IMG/VR virus record: IMGVR_UViG_3300045921_000562
Location: 1-43,353 of that record
Length of the DNA: 43,353 nucleotides
Reading direction: 5' to 3' (one strand)
Source of the DNA: a virus
A model generated the notes under the pieces. The model was not told the origin of the DNA, did no database searches, and saw only the letters and a list, made by a program, of their open reading frames with translations. Every line of letters starts with the position of its first letter. Positions within the stretch are counted from its first letter, which is position 1. A program made the translations under genes and the position numbers. Shown one piece after another: positions 1 through 8,249 of the stretch.

Positions 1-1113
1 AGAGACCGACTACCCCTAAAAACAGCGGCCCTATCAGAAGAAGACTACCAGGCATTGCCGGATGCTCAAAAATCAGAATGGCAAAAAATAAAGGTACACC
101 CTGGATGCTTGAAATGTCCGCTTGTGTCTGTGTGCAAGGGTAGACTGGCCGATAAGCCTGCTCACGCTATAAGTAGTAAGACAAGTCTTTATAAGCCTAT
201 CAAAGCTACGATAAAGAATTTTAACAGGCTTCCTCCAGACATGGGTGAGGCTCAGCTTATGTGCTGGAGACCTTCAACCAAGGGTCTAATATATCCAAGA
301 TTCGAACCTAATCAGAACGGAAACGTAGTATCGCTTGATAAAGCATGGGAGATATTGACAGGGGATAAAAAAGAAAATGTCACCATGACAGAATTCGTGA
401 TGAAGCTTCACGAGCTAGACTCTAACGTATATGCTGGGTTGGACTGGGGATACACGCATGAATCTACCATTGTGATAGTTGCGGTAACTGCTTCTGGATA
501 CAGTTTTGTCTTAGATACGTATGCAAGCCCAGGGTTAGAGCCTCACGACTTTGCGGAGATAGCTCTTACATACCAGACAAAATACGGCATCTATAAATGG
601 TTCTGCGACCAAGCTGCTCCGGCAAATATCAAGACTTTTAAGAAAAAAGGCATGAGATGCCCTGACTTTAAAAAAGATGTGCTAGCTGGTATTGAAGCAC
701 TAAGAAGTCAGATAATAACCTCTGCAGGCGTTAGAAAATTTCTAGTCGTAGACACCCCCGAAAACCAGAAGCTGATACAGGGATTTAAGGTTCACCACTT
801 CAAACTGGATATGGCAGGAAATCCAACCACAACCCCAGACGACGAGGAATACGCAGACGTTATGGATGCCCTCAGGTATTTTGCCCAGAACGTATTTAAT
901 GTGCCTAATTCTAAGCCTGTTATAGGCGTAAACGTAAAGCCTACCGAAGCGATACATAGAGCAGCCGCCTCTAATCCTCTTGATACCCAGGTGTCAAACC
1001 AGGTCAATACAGAGCTTATGAAGCAGGAGGTACAAAAAAGGGTAGACACGCCGACAGCCAAGCCGGATGATGATAATAATAAGAAGAAGCGTGTGTTTTG
1101 GGATATGTCGTAA
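1..1113 (+). CDS. terL: terminase large subunit, C-terminal part (5' end outside window)
   Basis: The frame is open from base 1, so the gene begins upstream and only the C-terminal nuclease half is seen; the ATPase Walker motifs would lie outside. The RNase H-like nuclease core is recognisable. A first acidic residue lies in YAGLDWGYTHES (Asp codon 442-444), a second in WFCDQAAP (607-609), and a C-terminal acidic helix EEYADVMDALRYF holds Asp codons at 856 and 865. This domain cuts concatemeric DNA during headful or cos packaging at the portal. A cysteine cluster C-x2-C-x5-C (codons 106-135) precedes the nuclease, suggesting a small metal-binding insertion. The C-terminal 60 residues are low complexity and Lys/Asp rich. 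Portal and MuF-like genes follow on the same strand, as expected for a packaging module. The TTG at 55 is only an internal codon. Confidence 0.9.
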   Translation, partial: RDRLPLKTAALSEEDYQALPDAQKSEWQKIKVHPGCLKCPLVSVCKGRLADKPAHAISSKTSLYKPIKATIKNFNRLPPDMGEAQLMCWRPSTKGLIYPRFEPNQNGNVVSLDKAWEILTGDKKENVTMTEFVMKLHELDSNVYAGLDWGYTHESTIVIVAVTASGYSFVLDTYASPGLEPHDFAEIALTYQTKYGIYKWFCDQAAPANIKTFKKKGMRCPDFKKDVLAGIEALRSQIITSAGVRKFLVVDTPENQKLIQGFKVHHFKLDMAGNPTTTPDDEEYADVMDALRYFAQNVFNVPNSKPVIGVNVKPTEAIHRAAASNPLDTQVSNQVNTELMKQEVQKRVDTPTAKPDDDNNKKKRVFWDMS

Positions 1114-1114
1114 T

Positions 1115-1130
1115 GGCAATCTTATATAGG
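1115..1130 (+). promoter_or_regulatory. CAATCTT-type candidate phage promoter element
   Basis: The sequence GGCAATCTTATATAGG lies just after the terminase stop and 40 bases before the start at 1171. Close variants lie upstream of 14802-15188, 20448-21098, 25132-25575, 28475-30514 and 35136-36269. The element is a pattern seen in the sequence; promoter function is inferred. Confidence 0.4.
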
Positions 1131-1170
1131 AATACTTTTTATCTGAATGAACCCAGGAGAACCATATAAA

Positions 1171-2115
1171 ATGGGAAAACTCAATATTCTCGTATACTTA
1201 AACGCTTACAAGGATGCCAACGCATCAAATAACCCAAGCCTGAATAATTTCAAATGGACAAGAGAAGTTCAGGGTGTGGAAGCCGATAAGGCACAGAGTG
1301 TAGAATTTACACTATCCCCAGGAGAATCAAGGGTCCTTTTTAGCGGAGCAAGGGCGATACTGTCGGATAACACCACGGAATTCGCTTTTTCTTTAAAATC
1401 AGGCACAACCAACACCTATAAAATCTCCTATGTTTCAGGCCAGATCCCCGCGTTCAGGACCGGCAGGGCTATAGGCTCTGACGCCACAACCGTCGTTACC
1501 GTTACCACATCGGGCGCCCTAGCTACCTTCCAATCCACAGGCGGAACCATATATTCCATGTCCTCTGTTGTAGTTGGCGATGAGGTTAGTATAGGTACGG
1601 CGTTTGACGCAGCCAATCGTGGCAGGTTTAAGGTTTTAGCAAAAACAGCGGACAGTTTTACGGTAGAAAATACAAGCGCCGTCGCAGAGTCTGCTGTGGT
1701 TTTGGGGCCTACTTTTGCAGATGAGGTGCGTATATACTCTGCTTCTGGTGTTCAGGTAGGAGACAAGATTAAACTTGGCTCTGGTTTCAATCTTCTTAAC
1801 CAGGCAACCTATGAAGTTACAGGTGTTCAGGATAATCTAGTAGAGTTCTTTTCTGCCTCCACGCTTCCACCAGAGCCCTCTGTCACAGGACCTGACGTTA
1901 CAATATATTCATCAGCCAAAAAGGTCATGTATCTTGAAACAAATAAAAAGGTTGGTATTGAAATCAATGGACAGCAAGAATCAGGACTGGAACCGTTTAT
2001 CGAAGGGAACAACTCACTACCTGGAGTTCTCCTAAAAAGATCCACGATGTGGAGCGTAGAGGTTACTAACGAATCGACAGATATGGCAACCCTTTATTTT
2101 GCAAGCGTTGAGTAG
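1171..2115 (+). CDS. putative virion structural protein with duplicated beta domain
   Basis: A 314-residue protein of unknown exact role. I chose ATG 1171 because AGGAGA (1155-1160) sits 10 bases upstream; an earlier in-frame ATG at 1147 would overlap that ribosome site. The protein is rich in Val, Thr, Ser and Gly with alternating hydrophobic residues, as in beta-rich phage head or tail proteins. Two related segments occur in tandem: VVVGDEVSIGTAFDAANRG with following beta strands, and VQVGDKIKLGSGFNLLNQA, which suggests an internal domain duplication. It lies between terminase and portal, so a capsid decoration, fibre or head-completion role is plausible. No family could be named. Confidence 0.7.
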   Translation: MGKLNILVYLNAYKDANASNNPSLNNFKWTREVQGVEADKAQSVEFTLSPGESRVLFSGARAILSDNTTEFAFSLKSGTTNTYKISYVSGQIPAFRTGRAIGSDATTVVTVTTSGALATFQSTGGTIYSMSSVVVGDEVSIGTAFDAANRGRFKVLAKTADSFTVENTSAVAESAVVLGPTFADEVRIYSASGVQVGDKIKLGSGFNLLNQATYEVTGVQDNLVEFFSASTLPPEPSVTGPDVTIYSSAKKVMYLETNKKVGIEINGQQESGLEPFIEGNNSLPGVLLKRSTMWSVEVTNESTDMATLYFASVE

Positions 2116-2118
2116 GAC

Positions 2119-3225
2119 ATGTACGAGAGAAAGTGGTCACAGGAAAGCATAGAACAGGAAGCTGCCAAATACGGCACTTTTTGCGAATGGAGAAAAAAAT
2201 CTCCTTCTAGCTACGTTACCGCTTCAAGACTTGGGATGCTCAAATCATTTGTCGATAAGCTAAAAAGACAAAGAAACAAATGGACTAAAGAAAATGTTCT
2301 TTTAGACGCATTGCTATATACGTCGAAAACAGAGTGGAGAAAAAACTCCACGGCTTACCAGATTGCACACAAAAATGGTTGGATGAAAGAAGCTTGTCTT
2401 CACATGAAGAAGGCATCCGCTCACAATAAACTTTGGTTCAAAGAGAGTATACTAAAAGAGGCTAAAAAATTTTCGTCCAAAAAAGAATGGCGATTAAAAT
2501 CAATGTCATCCTATCAAGCCGCACAAAGACTTGGATTATTGGATATGGCTTCTGCCCATATGGAACTATTAAACAGGCCTAGGTGGGAAAAAGAGCAACT
2601 GCTAATGGACGCCAAAGGATTCAACAGTAGGTCAGAATGGAAGAGAAAATCTTCCGGAGCCTACAAGGCAGCTTTGAACATGGGAATACTTGATGAAGCA
2701 TGCTCCCATATGAAAAAAACACAAAAAAGATGGACAAAAAAACAGATATTTGAAGATGCTAAGAAATTCACAGATAAGGTTTCGTGGAAACAAAGCTCTT
2801 CTGGATATAAAGCAGCACAAAGAATGGGGTTGCTAGACGAAGCTTCAGCCCATATGGAAAAGGTCGGAGGGGTATCCTACCCTGAAAAGAACCTGATGTC
2901 CATCATACTGGAGAAATACCCAAAAGCTCAATCCTCATGGTTTAAGGTAAAAGACCCCGGTTTTTCCCCCGCAACGAGATTCCAGCTTGATATCTATATA
3001 CCAGAACTTAGAAAAGGAATAGAATTTAACGGGGAATACTGGCATAGTAGAGAAGGCCTAAAAAGAGGTCGACCCAACTGGAAGGATGATGATATTAATA
3101 ATTATCATGAGCTAAAAAAGCGTTTTTTTGAATTTAAAAAAATTAAGGTTTTTGAGGTTTGGGAAAAAGACTGGAAAAATAACAAAGATCAGGTCTTAGA
3201 AAGACTGATGAAGTTTTTGGAATAA
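2119..3225 (+). CDS. repeat-array homing-type endonuclease A (5 repeats + Vsr/PD-(D/E)XK-like domain)
   Basis: A 368-residue protein. Residues 1-250 are five tandem repeats of about 48 residues, each beginning with a Trp (KWSQES, KWTKEN, LWFKES, RWEKEQ, RWTKKQ). The repeats continue through an A-x-K-[FY] helix, an EW motif and S-x-Y-x-A-A-x-x-x-G, and usually end in HM. They are probably helical DNA-binding units (inference). After a PEKNLM linker comes a conserved nuclease-like domain with LDIYIPELRKGIEF and NGEYWHS (about residues 288-309), then EKDWK near the end; Asp, Glu and His there are the likely catalytic residues, resembling Vsr/EDxHD-type homing nucleases. The gene sits 3 bases after the upstream stop and 3 bases before portal, as a free-standing mobile gene. 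It is richer in AAA and AGA than its neighbours. Paralogues lie at 5040-5990 and 12542-13978. Confidence 0.8.
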   Translation: MYERKWSQESIEQEAAKYGTFCEWRKKSPSSYVTASRLGMLKSFVDKLKRQRNKWTKENVLLDALLYTSKTEWRKNSTAYQIAHKNGWMKEACLHMKKASAHNKLWFKESILKEAKKFSSKKEWRLKSMSSYQAAQRLGLLDMASAHMELLNRPRWEKEQLLMDAKGFNSRSEWKRKSSGAYKAALNMGILDEACSHMKKTQKRWTKKQIFEDAKKFTDKVSWKQSSSGYKAAQRMGLLDEASAHMEKVGGVSYPEKNLMSIILEKYPKAQSSWFKVKDPGFSPATRFQLDIYIPELRKGIEFNGEYWHSREGLKRGRPNWKDDDINNYHELKKRFFEFKKIKVFEVWEKDWKNNKDQVLERLMKFLE

Positions 3226-3228
3226 AAA

Positions 3229-5040
3229 ATGGCAGAAAATTCAAACAATAAAAAACAACAGATCGTATTTGCTTCGGGTGAGATTGACGCCGCTCTCTTG
3301 GAGGCCAACAATCTCGTAAAGAACGAGGGAGAAGGGCATCTCTCATACGCTATCAAGCAGGCCATGGGTACTGCTAAAAAAACAAGTACTCCTAGAATTG
3401 CCTTTACCGAGGACCCGGTAGGTGCCGATCACTATGCGGGTGTCTATAAATTAAAAAAGAGACTTTTGCCTGATTCCGTAATCAAGATGATCAGGACACA
3501 AAATCACCTGATCGCCAGTATCCTGCGAGCCAGAGCAAACACCATGTCAATGTTTGGACATATCAAGAAAGATAGGTTCGACATAGGTGTGTCGGTAGAG
3601 GTGAAGGCAGATTTTGAGCCTTATATAAAACCTGAGCAGATGGTAAAGGTTCAGGATAGGATCGAGCGTTTTAAGCGTATCCTGATAAATTGCGGAAGTA
3701 ATGAAGGGCTAAAAGATAACGAGAAGATGACTTTGTCAGAATTCTTCTATCTTCAAACAATAGACGGTATGTCTTTCGGTAGGTTTGCCACAGAGATCGT
3801 CTACGAAGAAAACGACAACGGAAATCCGCACGAGTTGTCGGACAGAGCCAAGAAATTTAACAGGTTTAGACCTGCAGATGCCGGAACGATGTATAAAACC
3901 GTAAAGAAGGGCGAATCCGCATCCAGCATCAGGGCTAGTGGAATCAGACAGCTACAGTCGGTTACGGGAAACAAGATCAGGGGCGACCTTTTTGAATCGG
4001 ATGAGTATGCCTGGGTACAGGTTATAGATGGCATGCCTAAACAGGCTTTTGCGTCGGACGAGATGGTGGTTTACAACCTTTTCCCGTCAAACGATATAGA
4101 TCATAATGGCTACCCGGTCACTCCGATAGACACATGTATCAGTTCAATCACCACACACCTATCTATCGACGCATACAACAAGTTATATTTTCAGAACGGG
4201 AGAGCATCCAAGGGAATACTTGTAGTTCAAAGCGAAGAGATTGACCAGAATACTATAAATTCTTTAAAACAGGAATTTATGGCATCTATCAATAACGTAG
4301 GCAATTCTTTCAGGGTCCCTGTATTTGGTGTGGGAACCCAGGACAACGTAAACTGGCTGCCAATGGTTTCTTCTGCCGGAGATGGGGAATTTCAGTTTCT
4401 ATATGACGCGGTAGCCCGGAACATACTATCAACTTTCAGTATGTCCCCAGACGAGCTACCTGGATACGGACATCTATCACGAGGAACCAATCAGCAGACG
4501 CTAAGTGAATCCAGCAATGAATTTAAGCTTACTGCCGCCAGGGATACAGGCTTAAGACCTTTAATTTTGAAATTTCAAGCTTTTATAAACGAGAAGCTAT
4601 TTCAGATAATAGATCCGGAGCTAGCACAGATCTGCACTGTAAGCCTTTCAGGATTAGATGCCCAATCAAAAGAGCAGGAATCCCTAAGACTTCAACAGGA
4701 TATGCCTATTCATATGACATATGACGAGGTACTTTCTGGTGTAGATAAGGAGCAGATAGGCGAACGTATGGGCGGAAAGGTTCCTTTCAACGAACGCTAT
4801 CAGATCATAGCTGACAAATATATGAACGTGTCTGATATGATGGCTGAGTACATGAAAGATCCATCAGCCCTTGCTGACCCTATGCTTAAGTATAAGCGAG
4901 ATCCTTTCTGGATTCAGTCTGCGCAAATTCTCATGCAGGTAAACCCTGCGGCGGTTAAGGCATACTATGCTACGAAGCCGTATACTCTTGATATATTAAA
5001 AATGATGGCTCAAGACTACATAGAAGAGAATGAAGAGTAA
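3229..5040 (+). CDS. portal protein
   Basis: A 603-residue protein with the features of a dodecameric portal, the ring at the capsid vertex through which terminase pumps DNA and onto which the neck assembles. The middle carries the typical portal run: DEMVVYNLFPSNDIDHNGYP, then Ser/Thr- and Tyr-rich helices (SITTHLSIDAYNKLYFQNG), then GILVVQSEEIDQN. The C-terminal third contains the helix LKFQAFINEKLFQIIDP. Size and position next to terminase and the MuF-like protein fit the family. Its start ATG is 3 bases after the endonuclease A stop; GGA inside the end of that gene is the only ribosome site. Its TAA overlaps the ATG of endonuclease B (TAATG), so both junctions are invaded by related nucleases. 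Confidence 0.88.
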   Translation: MAENSNNKKQQIVFASGEIDAALLEANNLVKNEGEGHLSYAIKQAMGTAKKTSTPRIAFTEDPVGADHYAGVYKLKKRLLPDSVIKMIRTQNHLIASILRARANTMSMFGHIKKDRFDIGVSVEVKADFEPYIKPEQMVKVQDRIERFKRILINCGSNEGLKDNEKMTLSEFFYLQTIDGMSFGRFATEIVYEENDNGNPHELSDRAKKFNRFRPADAGTMYKTVKKGESASSIRASGIRQLQSVTGNKIRGDLFESDEYAWVQVIDGMPKQAFASDEMVVYNLFPSNDIDHNGYPVTPIDTCISSITTHLSIDAYNKLYFQNGRASKGILVVQSEEIDQNTINSLKQEFMASINNVGNSFRVPVFGVGTQDNVNWLPMVSSAGDGEFQFLYDAVARNILSTFSMSPDELPGYGHLSRGTNQQTLSESSNEFKLTAARDTGLRPLILKFQAFINEKLFQIIDPELAQICTVSLSGLDAQSKEQESLRLQQDMPIHMTYDEVLSGVDKEQIGERMGGKVPFNERYQIIADKYMNVSDMMAEYMKDPSALADPMLKYKRDPFWIQSAQILMQVNPAAVKAYYATKPYTLDILKMMAQDYIEENEE

Positions 5041-5990
5041 TGGATAGAAGATGGACCAAAGAATCCATATTGAGTGAGGCAAAACAATTCGATTCAAAAA
5101 TCGAATGGAAAAGGACTTCTCCATCTTCATACAAAGCAGCAAGAAGAGAGGGCTTATTGGAAGAAGCCTCTAAGCATATGAGAGTTTTGTGGTCAAAAAA
5201 ATGGGACAAAGACTCTGTGCTTAATGAGGCCCTTAAGTTTAAGACTCGATCCGAGTGGTTTAACAGTTCTCCAAACAGCTACAATGCAGCACGAAGACTA
5301 GGCATCATGAGAATCTGTACGGAGCACATGTCTTATGTGTCTGAGCGAGGAAAGTGGACAGAAAAATCGGTAGTTGCCAAATCAAAAGAATTTGTCACCC
5401 TGACTGAGTGGGCGAGAAAATCGTCCGGCTCCTACGAGGCAGCAAAAAGATTAGGGGTGAAGACAGATTTTTCCCCATTGTGGTCAAGAAAATGGAGCAA
5501 GGCTTCCCTGGAAGAAAACGCTAAAAAATACGGAAGTATTACCGAATGGATGAGAGAAAATCCTGGGGCATATAAGGCTGCAAAAAAATTAGGTATTGTT
5601 GAGGATGTCTGCAGACATATGAAGGCTCTGGGCGGTAGATCTACTATGGAAAACGACCTGATGTCGTATGTTAAGAGTATCTTTCCTAAGGCTCAAAGGA
5701 TTGGATTTACGAACAAAGATATGAAATACGTAGCTAAACGCTTCTGTCTAGACATCTATGTTCCGGAGCTTCGCAAGGGTATTGAGTTTGACGGAGATTA
5801 CTGGCATAGTAATGAAGGGCTAAAAAGAGGCAGACCAAGCTGGACAGACGAGCAGATAGAAAACTACCATGCTTTGAAAGACTCTTTTTTTCAAGAAAGA
5901 GGGATAGGCGTTTTACATATACAGGAAAAGGACTGGAAAACTAAAAAAGATCAGTGTATAAAAGATATTTTAGAATTCTTAAAAGGATAA
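5040..5990 (+). CDS. repeat-array homing-type endonuclease B (4 repeats + Vsr/PD-(D/E)XK-like domain)
   Basis: A 316-residue paralogue of the 2119-3225 and 12542-13978 products. It has four W-led repeats (RWTKES, KWDKDS, KWTEKS, KWSKAS) over residues 1-200; the third is shortened and lacks the terminal HM. The nuclease-like domain (about residues 205-316) carries LDIYVPELRKGIEF, DGDYWHS and EKDWK. Its start overlaps the portal stop as TAATG, so translation is probably coupled to portal. It likely promotes its own spread into phages lacking the insert by cutting the portal region (inference from the family). Sequence divergence among its repeats argues against recent internal duplication. Confidence 0.8.
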   Translation: MDRRWTKESILSEAKQFDSKIEWKRTSPSSYKAARREGLLEEASKHMRVLWSKKWDKDSVLNEALKFKTRSEWFNSSPNSYNAARRLGIMRICTEHMSYVSERGKWTEKSVVAKSKEFVTLTEWARKSSGSYEAAKRLGVKTDFSPLWSRKWSKASLEENAKKYGSITEWMRENPGAYKAAKKLGIVEDVCRHMKALGGRSTMENDLMSYVKSIFPKAQRIGFTNKDMKYVAKRFCLDIYVPELRKGIEFDGDYWHSNEGLKRGRPSWTDEQIENYHALKDSFFQERGIGVLHIQEKDWKTKKDQCIKDILEFLKG

Positions 5991-5993
5991 ATT

Positions 5994-6557
5994 ATGACAA
6001 AAACACCAGGAATAGATTACAAGAAGAAGTACGAGGAACTTAAGGCTCGCTACATTCAAGCTCTAGATGTCGCCTTCAGGGCTGGTTATGAGCAGGGTTT
6101 TAACGAATCCCAGGTTCAGTCCATGGCTCAACAGGCTCAGATGGCGCAGCAACAGGCTCAGATGGCTGGCCAGGCAATGCCACAGCCTACAGAGATGGAA
6201 CAGCCTCAGGATCAAGGTCTTGCTGAGGATGAGCTAGATCAGGCTATCGCCCAACTAGAGCAGCTTGTCAACAAATCTGAGCCGTCTGTAGACGACCTTA
6301 AGAAGTCTATCGAGATGATCAAAAACGAAAGAATGCATAAAAAACTTTCTTCTAAGACCAAATCAATCGACATCACGCCTAAACAGTACTCCCAATCTTA
6401 CAAGCTCAATCTTTCTGAGAACTCAAAAGCATCAGTATCCATGCAGCAAAAGGTAGTAGACGATATTTTGAGAAAATGGGAATCAGAGTCTGCCAACTCC
6501 TCTAGGGACATCACTCAGATTTTGAGTACTGAGGCCTTAACTAAAAAAGAAAAATAG
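5994..6557 (+). CDS. Gln/Met-rich coiled-coil head protein, unknown
   Basis: A 187-residue hypothetical protein. Residues 1-40 are charged and helical (YKKKYEELKARYIQAL). Residues 42-70 are a Gln/Met/Ala-rich stretch (SMAQQAQMAQQQAQMAG), then an acidic segment, then one KSE (QLVNKSEPS), a motif that recurs in the internal proteins of this phage. The ribosome site AAAGGA lies before ATG 5994. It lies between portal and the MuF-like gene, which suggests an internal, scaffold-associated or portal-associated role. No family was recognised. Confidence 0.7.
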   Translation: MTKTPGIDYKKKYEELKARYIQALDVAFRAGYEQGFNESQVQSMAQQAQMAQQQAQMAGQAMPQPTEMEQPQDQGLAEDELDQAIAQLEQLVNKSEPSVDDLKKSIEMIKNERMHKKLSSKTKSIDITPKQYSQSYKLNLSENSKASVSMQQKVVDDILRKWESESANSSRDITQILSTEALTKKEK

Positions 6558-6559
6558 TT

Positions 6560-7327
6560 ATGAAGGGTATCAGCTCGTCTACTAAAACCAAGATATACGA
6601 ACTTGTTGACGAGATGTTTGATCGCATGGCGGTTGGCCTACTAGGCGAGATTCCCTCATTAAGGAATAAGAAATCAATTGTTTTTACATCAAGACCAGAC
6701 TACACTCTTGCCCATCTTTTCTTGAAATCGCTCGAATCAACCAGACCTCTTCCGGCTGAAGAGGAGGCGATGAAGAACATCCTATCTACAGCAGAGGAAT
6801 ATGTAAACTCGCTTAGAAGTAAGACGAAAGCACAGCTCGTAGAAAAAGTAGACGCCTACGTTCGAGAAAAACGAATGAAAGGGTTTGCCCCTAATAGCAT
6901 CGACATAAAAAATCACGTACAAGAAGCCTTTGGAACTGCGAAAAAACACTTTAAGGTGATAGCTGAAGCAGAAACAACCAAAGCACGCAACATGGGACGC
7001 GCCCTACAGATAGGGAAGGTGGCGTCAAGTCAGGGCGTTAGTGATCCAAATGTGTTTTTTGTAGTTATCAAGGACGGAGTGACGTGCGGAGAATGCATAC
7101 GACTTCATCTGATGCCGGATAAGGTGACCCCTAAGGTTTGGAAGCTTAGCGAGATTGGTTTTAACTATCACAAAAAAGGCGAAAACTTCCCTAAAATCGC
7201 GGGTTTACATCCAAGCTGTCGATGTTTTCTCACGTTTCTTGCACCTAATTTTGGCTTTAAAAATGGCCAAGTCGCCTATATAGGCGAAGGGCACGATGAA
7301 TATAAAGCTCAAAAAGGAGAAGGATAA
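6560..7327 (+). CDS. MuF-like (SPP1 gp7-like) minor head protein
   Basis: A 255-residue protein with the phage Mu gpF / SPP1 gp7 C-terminal domain. A helix AEAETTKARNMGRAL (about 135-149) is followed by DGVTCGECIRLH with Cys176 and Cys179, and by GLHPSCRCFLTFL with Cys220 and Cys222. This is the conserved Cys/His cluster of the family, probably metal-binding. Such proteins associate with portal and the prohead interior and help DNA delivery or head maturation. The length is normal for the minimal form. Its last codon overlaps the next start (TAATG), so it is coupled to the M15 peptidase gene. Confidence 0.82.
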   Translation: MKGISSSTKTKIYELVDEMFDRMAVGLLGEIPSLRNKKSIVFTSRPDYTLAHLFLKSLESTRPLPAEEEAMKNILSTAEEYVNSLRSKTKAQLVEKVDAYVREKRMKGFAPNSIDIKNHVQEAFGTAKKHFKVIAEAETTKARNMGRALQIGKVASSQGVSDPNVFFVVIKDGVTCGECIRLHLMPDKVTPKVWKLSEIGFNYHKKGENFPKIAGLHPSCRCFLTFLAPNFGFKNGQVAYIGEGHDEYKAQKGEG

Positions 7328-7881
7328 TGCCAAAAATACTACTAGAAATTATTAAAATGTTTGCGTCAACAAAAAAAGCACAAGCAGCGCCGCCGACTCC
7401 AGCACCTGCAGAACCAGAGATCAAGAGTACAAAGAAAATGTACATCACACTCAACGACTGGATAACCTCATCGGGCCGATATCCCGATAGGGCCAAATCT
7501 CCAGAACTGACTCAGGAAATAAAGCAGCAGGCACAAATCACCGTCGACTGTGTGAACAATCTTTTAAATGAGATAGCATGGCAGGAAGAGGTAAGCATCT
7601 CAAGTGGTTTCAGGCCTAGCAGCGCTAACGCAGCCGCTGGTGGTGCTAAGAAAAGCGCCCACATGACAGGTCTTGCGCTAGACATCTTCCAATCAAAGCC
7701 AATAAACAAGCTAGGACAGGCCATCAGAGCCCGTCAGAAGCAGGAAGGTGAAAAGGGTATACTAGGTCGTAACGGCCTGATGATGGAAGCCCTAGAAGTC
7801 ACCGTAGGCGCCAACTCCCTGTGGGTACATCTTGATAGGGTAAAACGCTCTGTGCGTCCAAGCATGGAATTTAAGCCTTGA
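7327..7881 (+). CDS. M15-family D-Ala-D-Ala carboxypeptidase/endopeptidase
   Basis: A 184-residue zinc peptidase that would cleave peptidoglycan cross-bridges. Zinc ligands are visible: SAHMTGLALDIF gives His112 and Asp119 in the SxHxxGxAxD signature, and LWVHLD gives His168. SSGFRPSSAN (residues 92-101) is the substrate-side motif. Residues 17-35 are an Ala/Pro linker and no signal peptide is evident. It starts by TAATG overlap with the MuF-like gene in the head module, away from the other lysis genes. A virion-associated wall-opening role is therefore as plausible as an endolysin role. The end of the gene also contains the tRNA promoter. Confidence 0.85.
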   Translation: MPKILLEIIKMFASTKKAQAAPPTPAPAEPEIKSTKKMYITLNDWITSSGRYPDRAKSPELTQEIKQQAQITVDCVNNLLNEIAWQEEVSISSGFRPSSANAAAGGAKKSAHMTGLALDIFQSKPINKLGQAIRARQKQEGEKGILGRNGLMMEALEVTVGANSLWVHLDRVKRSVRPSMEFKP

Positions 7882-7906
7882 CATCTTGATAGTATTCAGA
7901 TATGGT
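7878..7906 (+). promoter_or_regulatory. sigma70-type promoter of the tRNA
   Basis: A perfect -35 TTGACA (7878-7883), 17 bases, and a -10 TATGGT (7901-7906). Transcription would begin about 7 bases later, at the first base of the tRNA (7913). The -35 overlaps the stop codon of the M15 peptidase gene. Confidence 0.6.
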
Positions 7907-7912
7907 TATTAT

Positions 7913-7989
7913 GCGCCGTTAGCTTAGTTGGTTAAAGCATCCGGCTCATAACCGGAGGATCGGGGGTTCGAATCCCTCACGGCGTACCA
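7913..7989 (+). tRNA. tRNA with CAU anticodon (Met, or Ile2 if lysidine-modified)
   Basis: A complete cloverleaf can be folded. The acceptor stem is GCGCCGT/ACGGCGT with a first G-U pair. The D stem is GCTT/AAGC with an AGTTGGTTA loop, the anticodon stem is TCCGG/CCGGA with loop CTCATAA (anticodon CAU), and the T arm is GGGGG-TTCGAAT-CCCTC. An encoded A-CCA follows at 7986-7989. The first pair is G-U rather than the C/A mismatch of an initiator, so it is an elongator Met or AUA-reading Ile2 type; sequence alone cannot decide. AUA codons are common in this phage, which would favour Ile2 biologically (inference). Confidence 0.95.
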
Positions 7990-7994
7990 TAACT

Positions 7995-8249
7995 ATGATT
8001 GTAAGCTCATTCTACCTATCAGACGAATCGAACATACCCAAAGCTTTGGAACTTACCGGTCTTAATCTTGACGAGCTATCCAGTATTACTGGAAGGTTTG
8101 CCCGACACTCTCATAGGGCTGGACAGATGCGTGGCGAGGTTGTGGTGAAAGCCAACGGACAGGTGATCATAAGGCATCACTTCACCAAAAAACCCCTATG
8201 GAAGGGCGAACTAAGCGTTTCCTTTGAGTATCTTGACGAGCGCTTTTAA
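7995..8249 (+). CDS. small hypothetical protein
   Basis: An 84-residue reading frame directly after the tRNA, from ATG 7995 with no clear ribosome site. The protein has a predicted beta-rich second half (GEVVVKANGQVIIRHHF) and several His/Arg. Its 3' end overlaps the convergent Nudix gene by 39 bases. No family was recognised; a later start is possible. It could be read from the tRNA promoter transcript. Confidence 0.5.
   Translation: MIVSSFYLSDESNIPKALELTGLNLDELSSITGRFARHSHRAGQMRGEVVVKANGQVIIRHHFTKKPLWKGELSVSFEYLDERF

Noticed and set aside
79-87. KSE in the terminase as a protease site
   Set aside because: A single occurrence in a non-packaged enzyme is expected by chance and is not at a domain boundary.
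55-1113. TTG at 55 as terminase start
   Set aside because: The frame is open to base 1 and the ATPase half is missing, so the start is outside the window.
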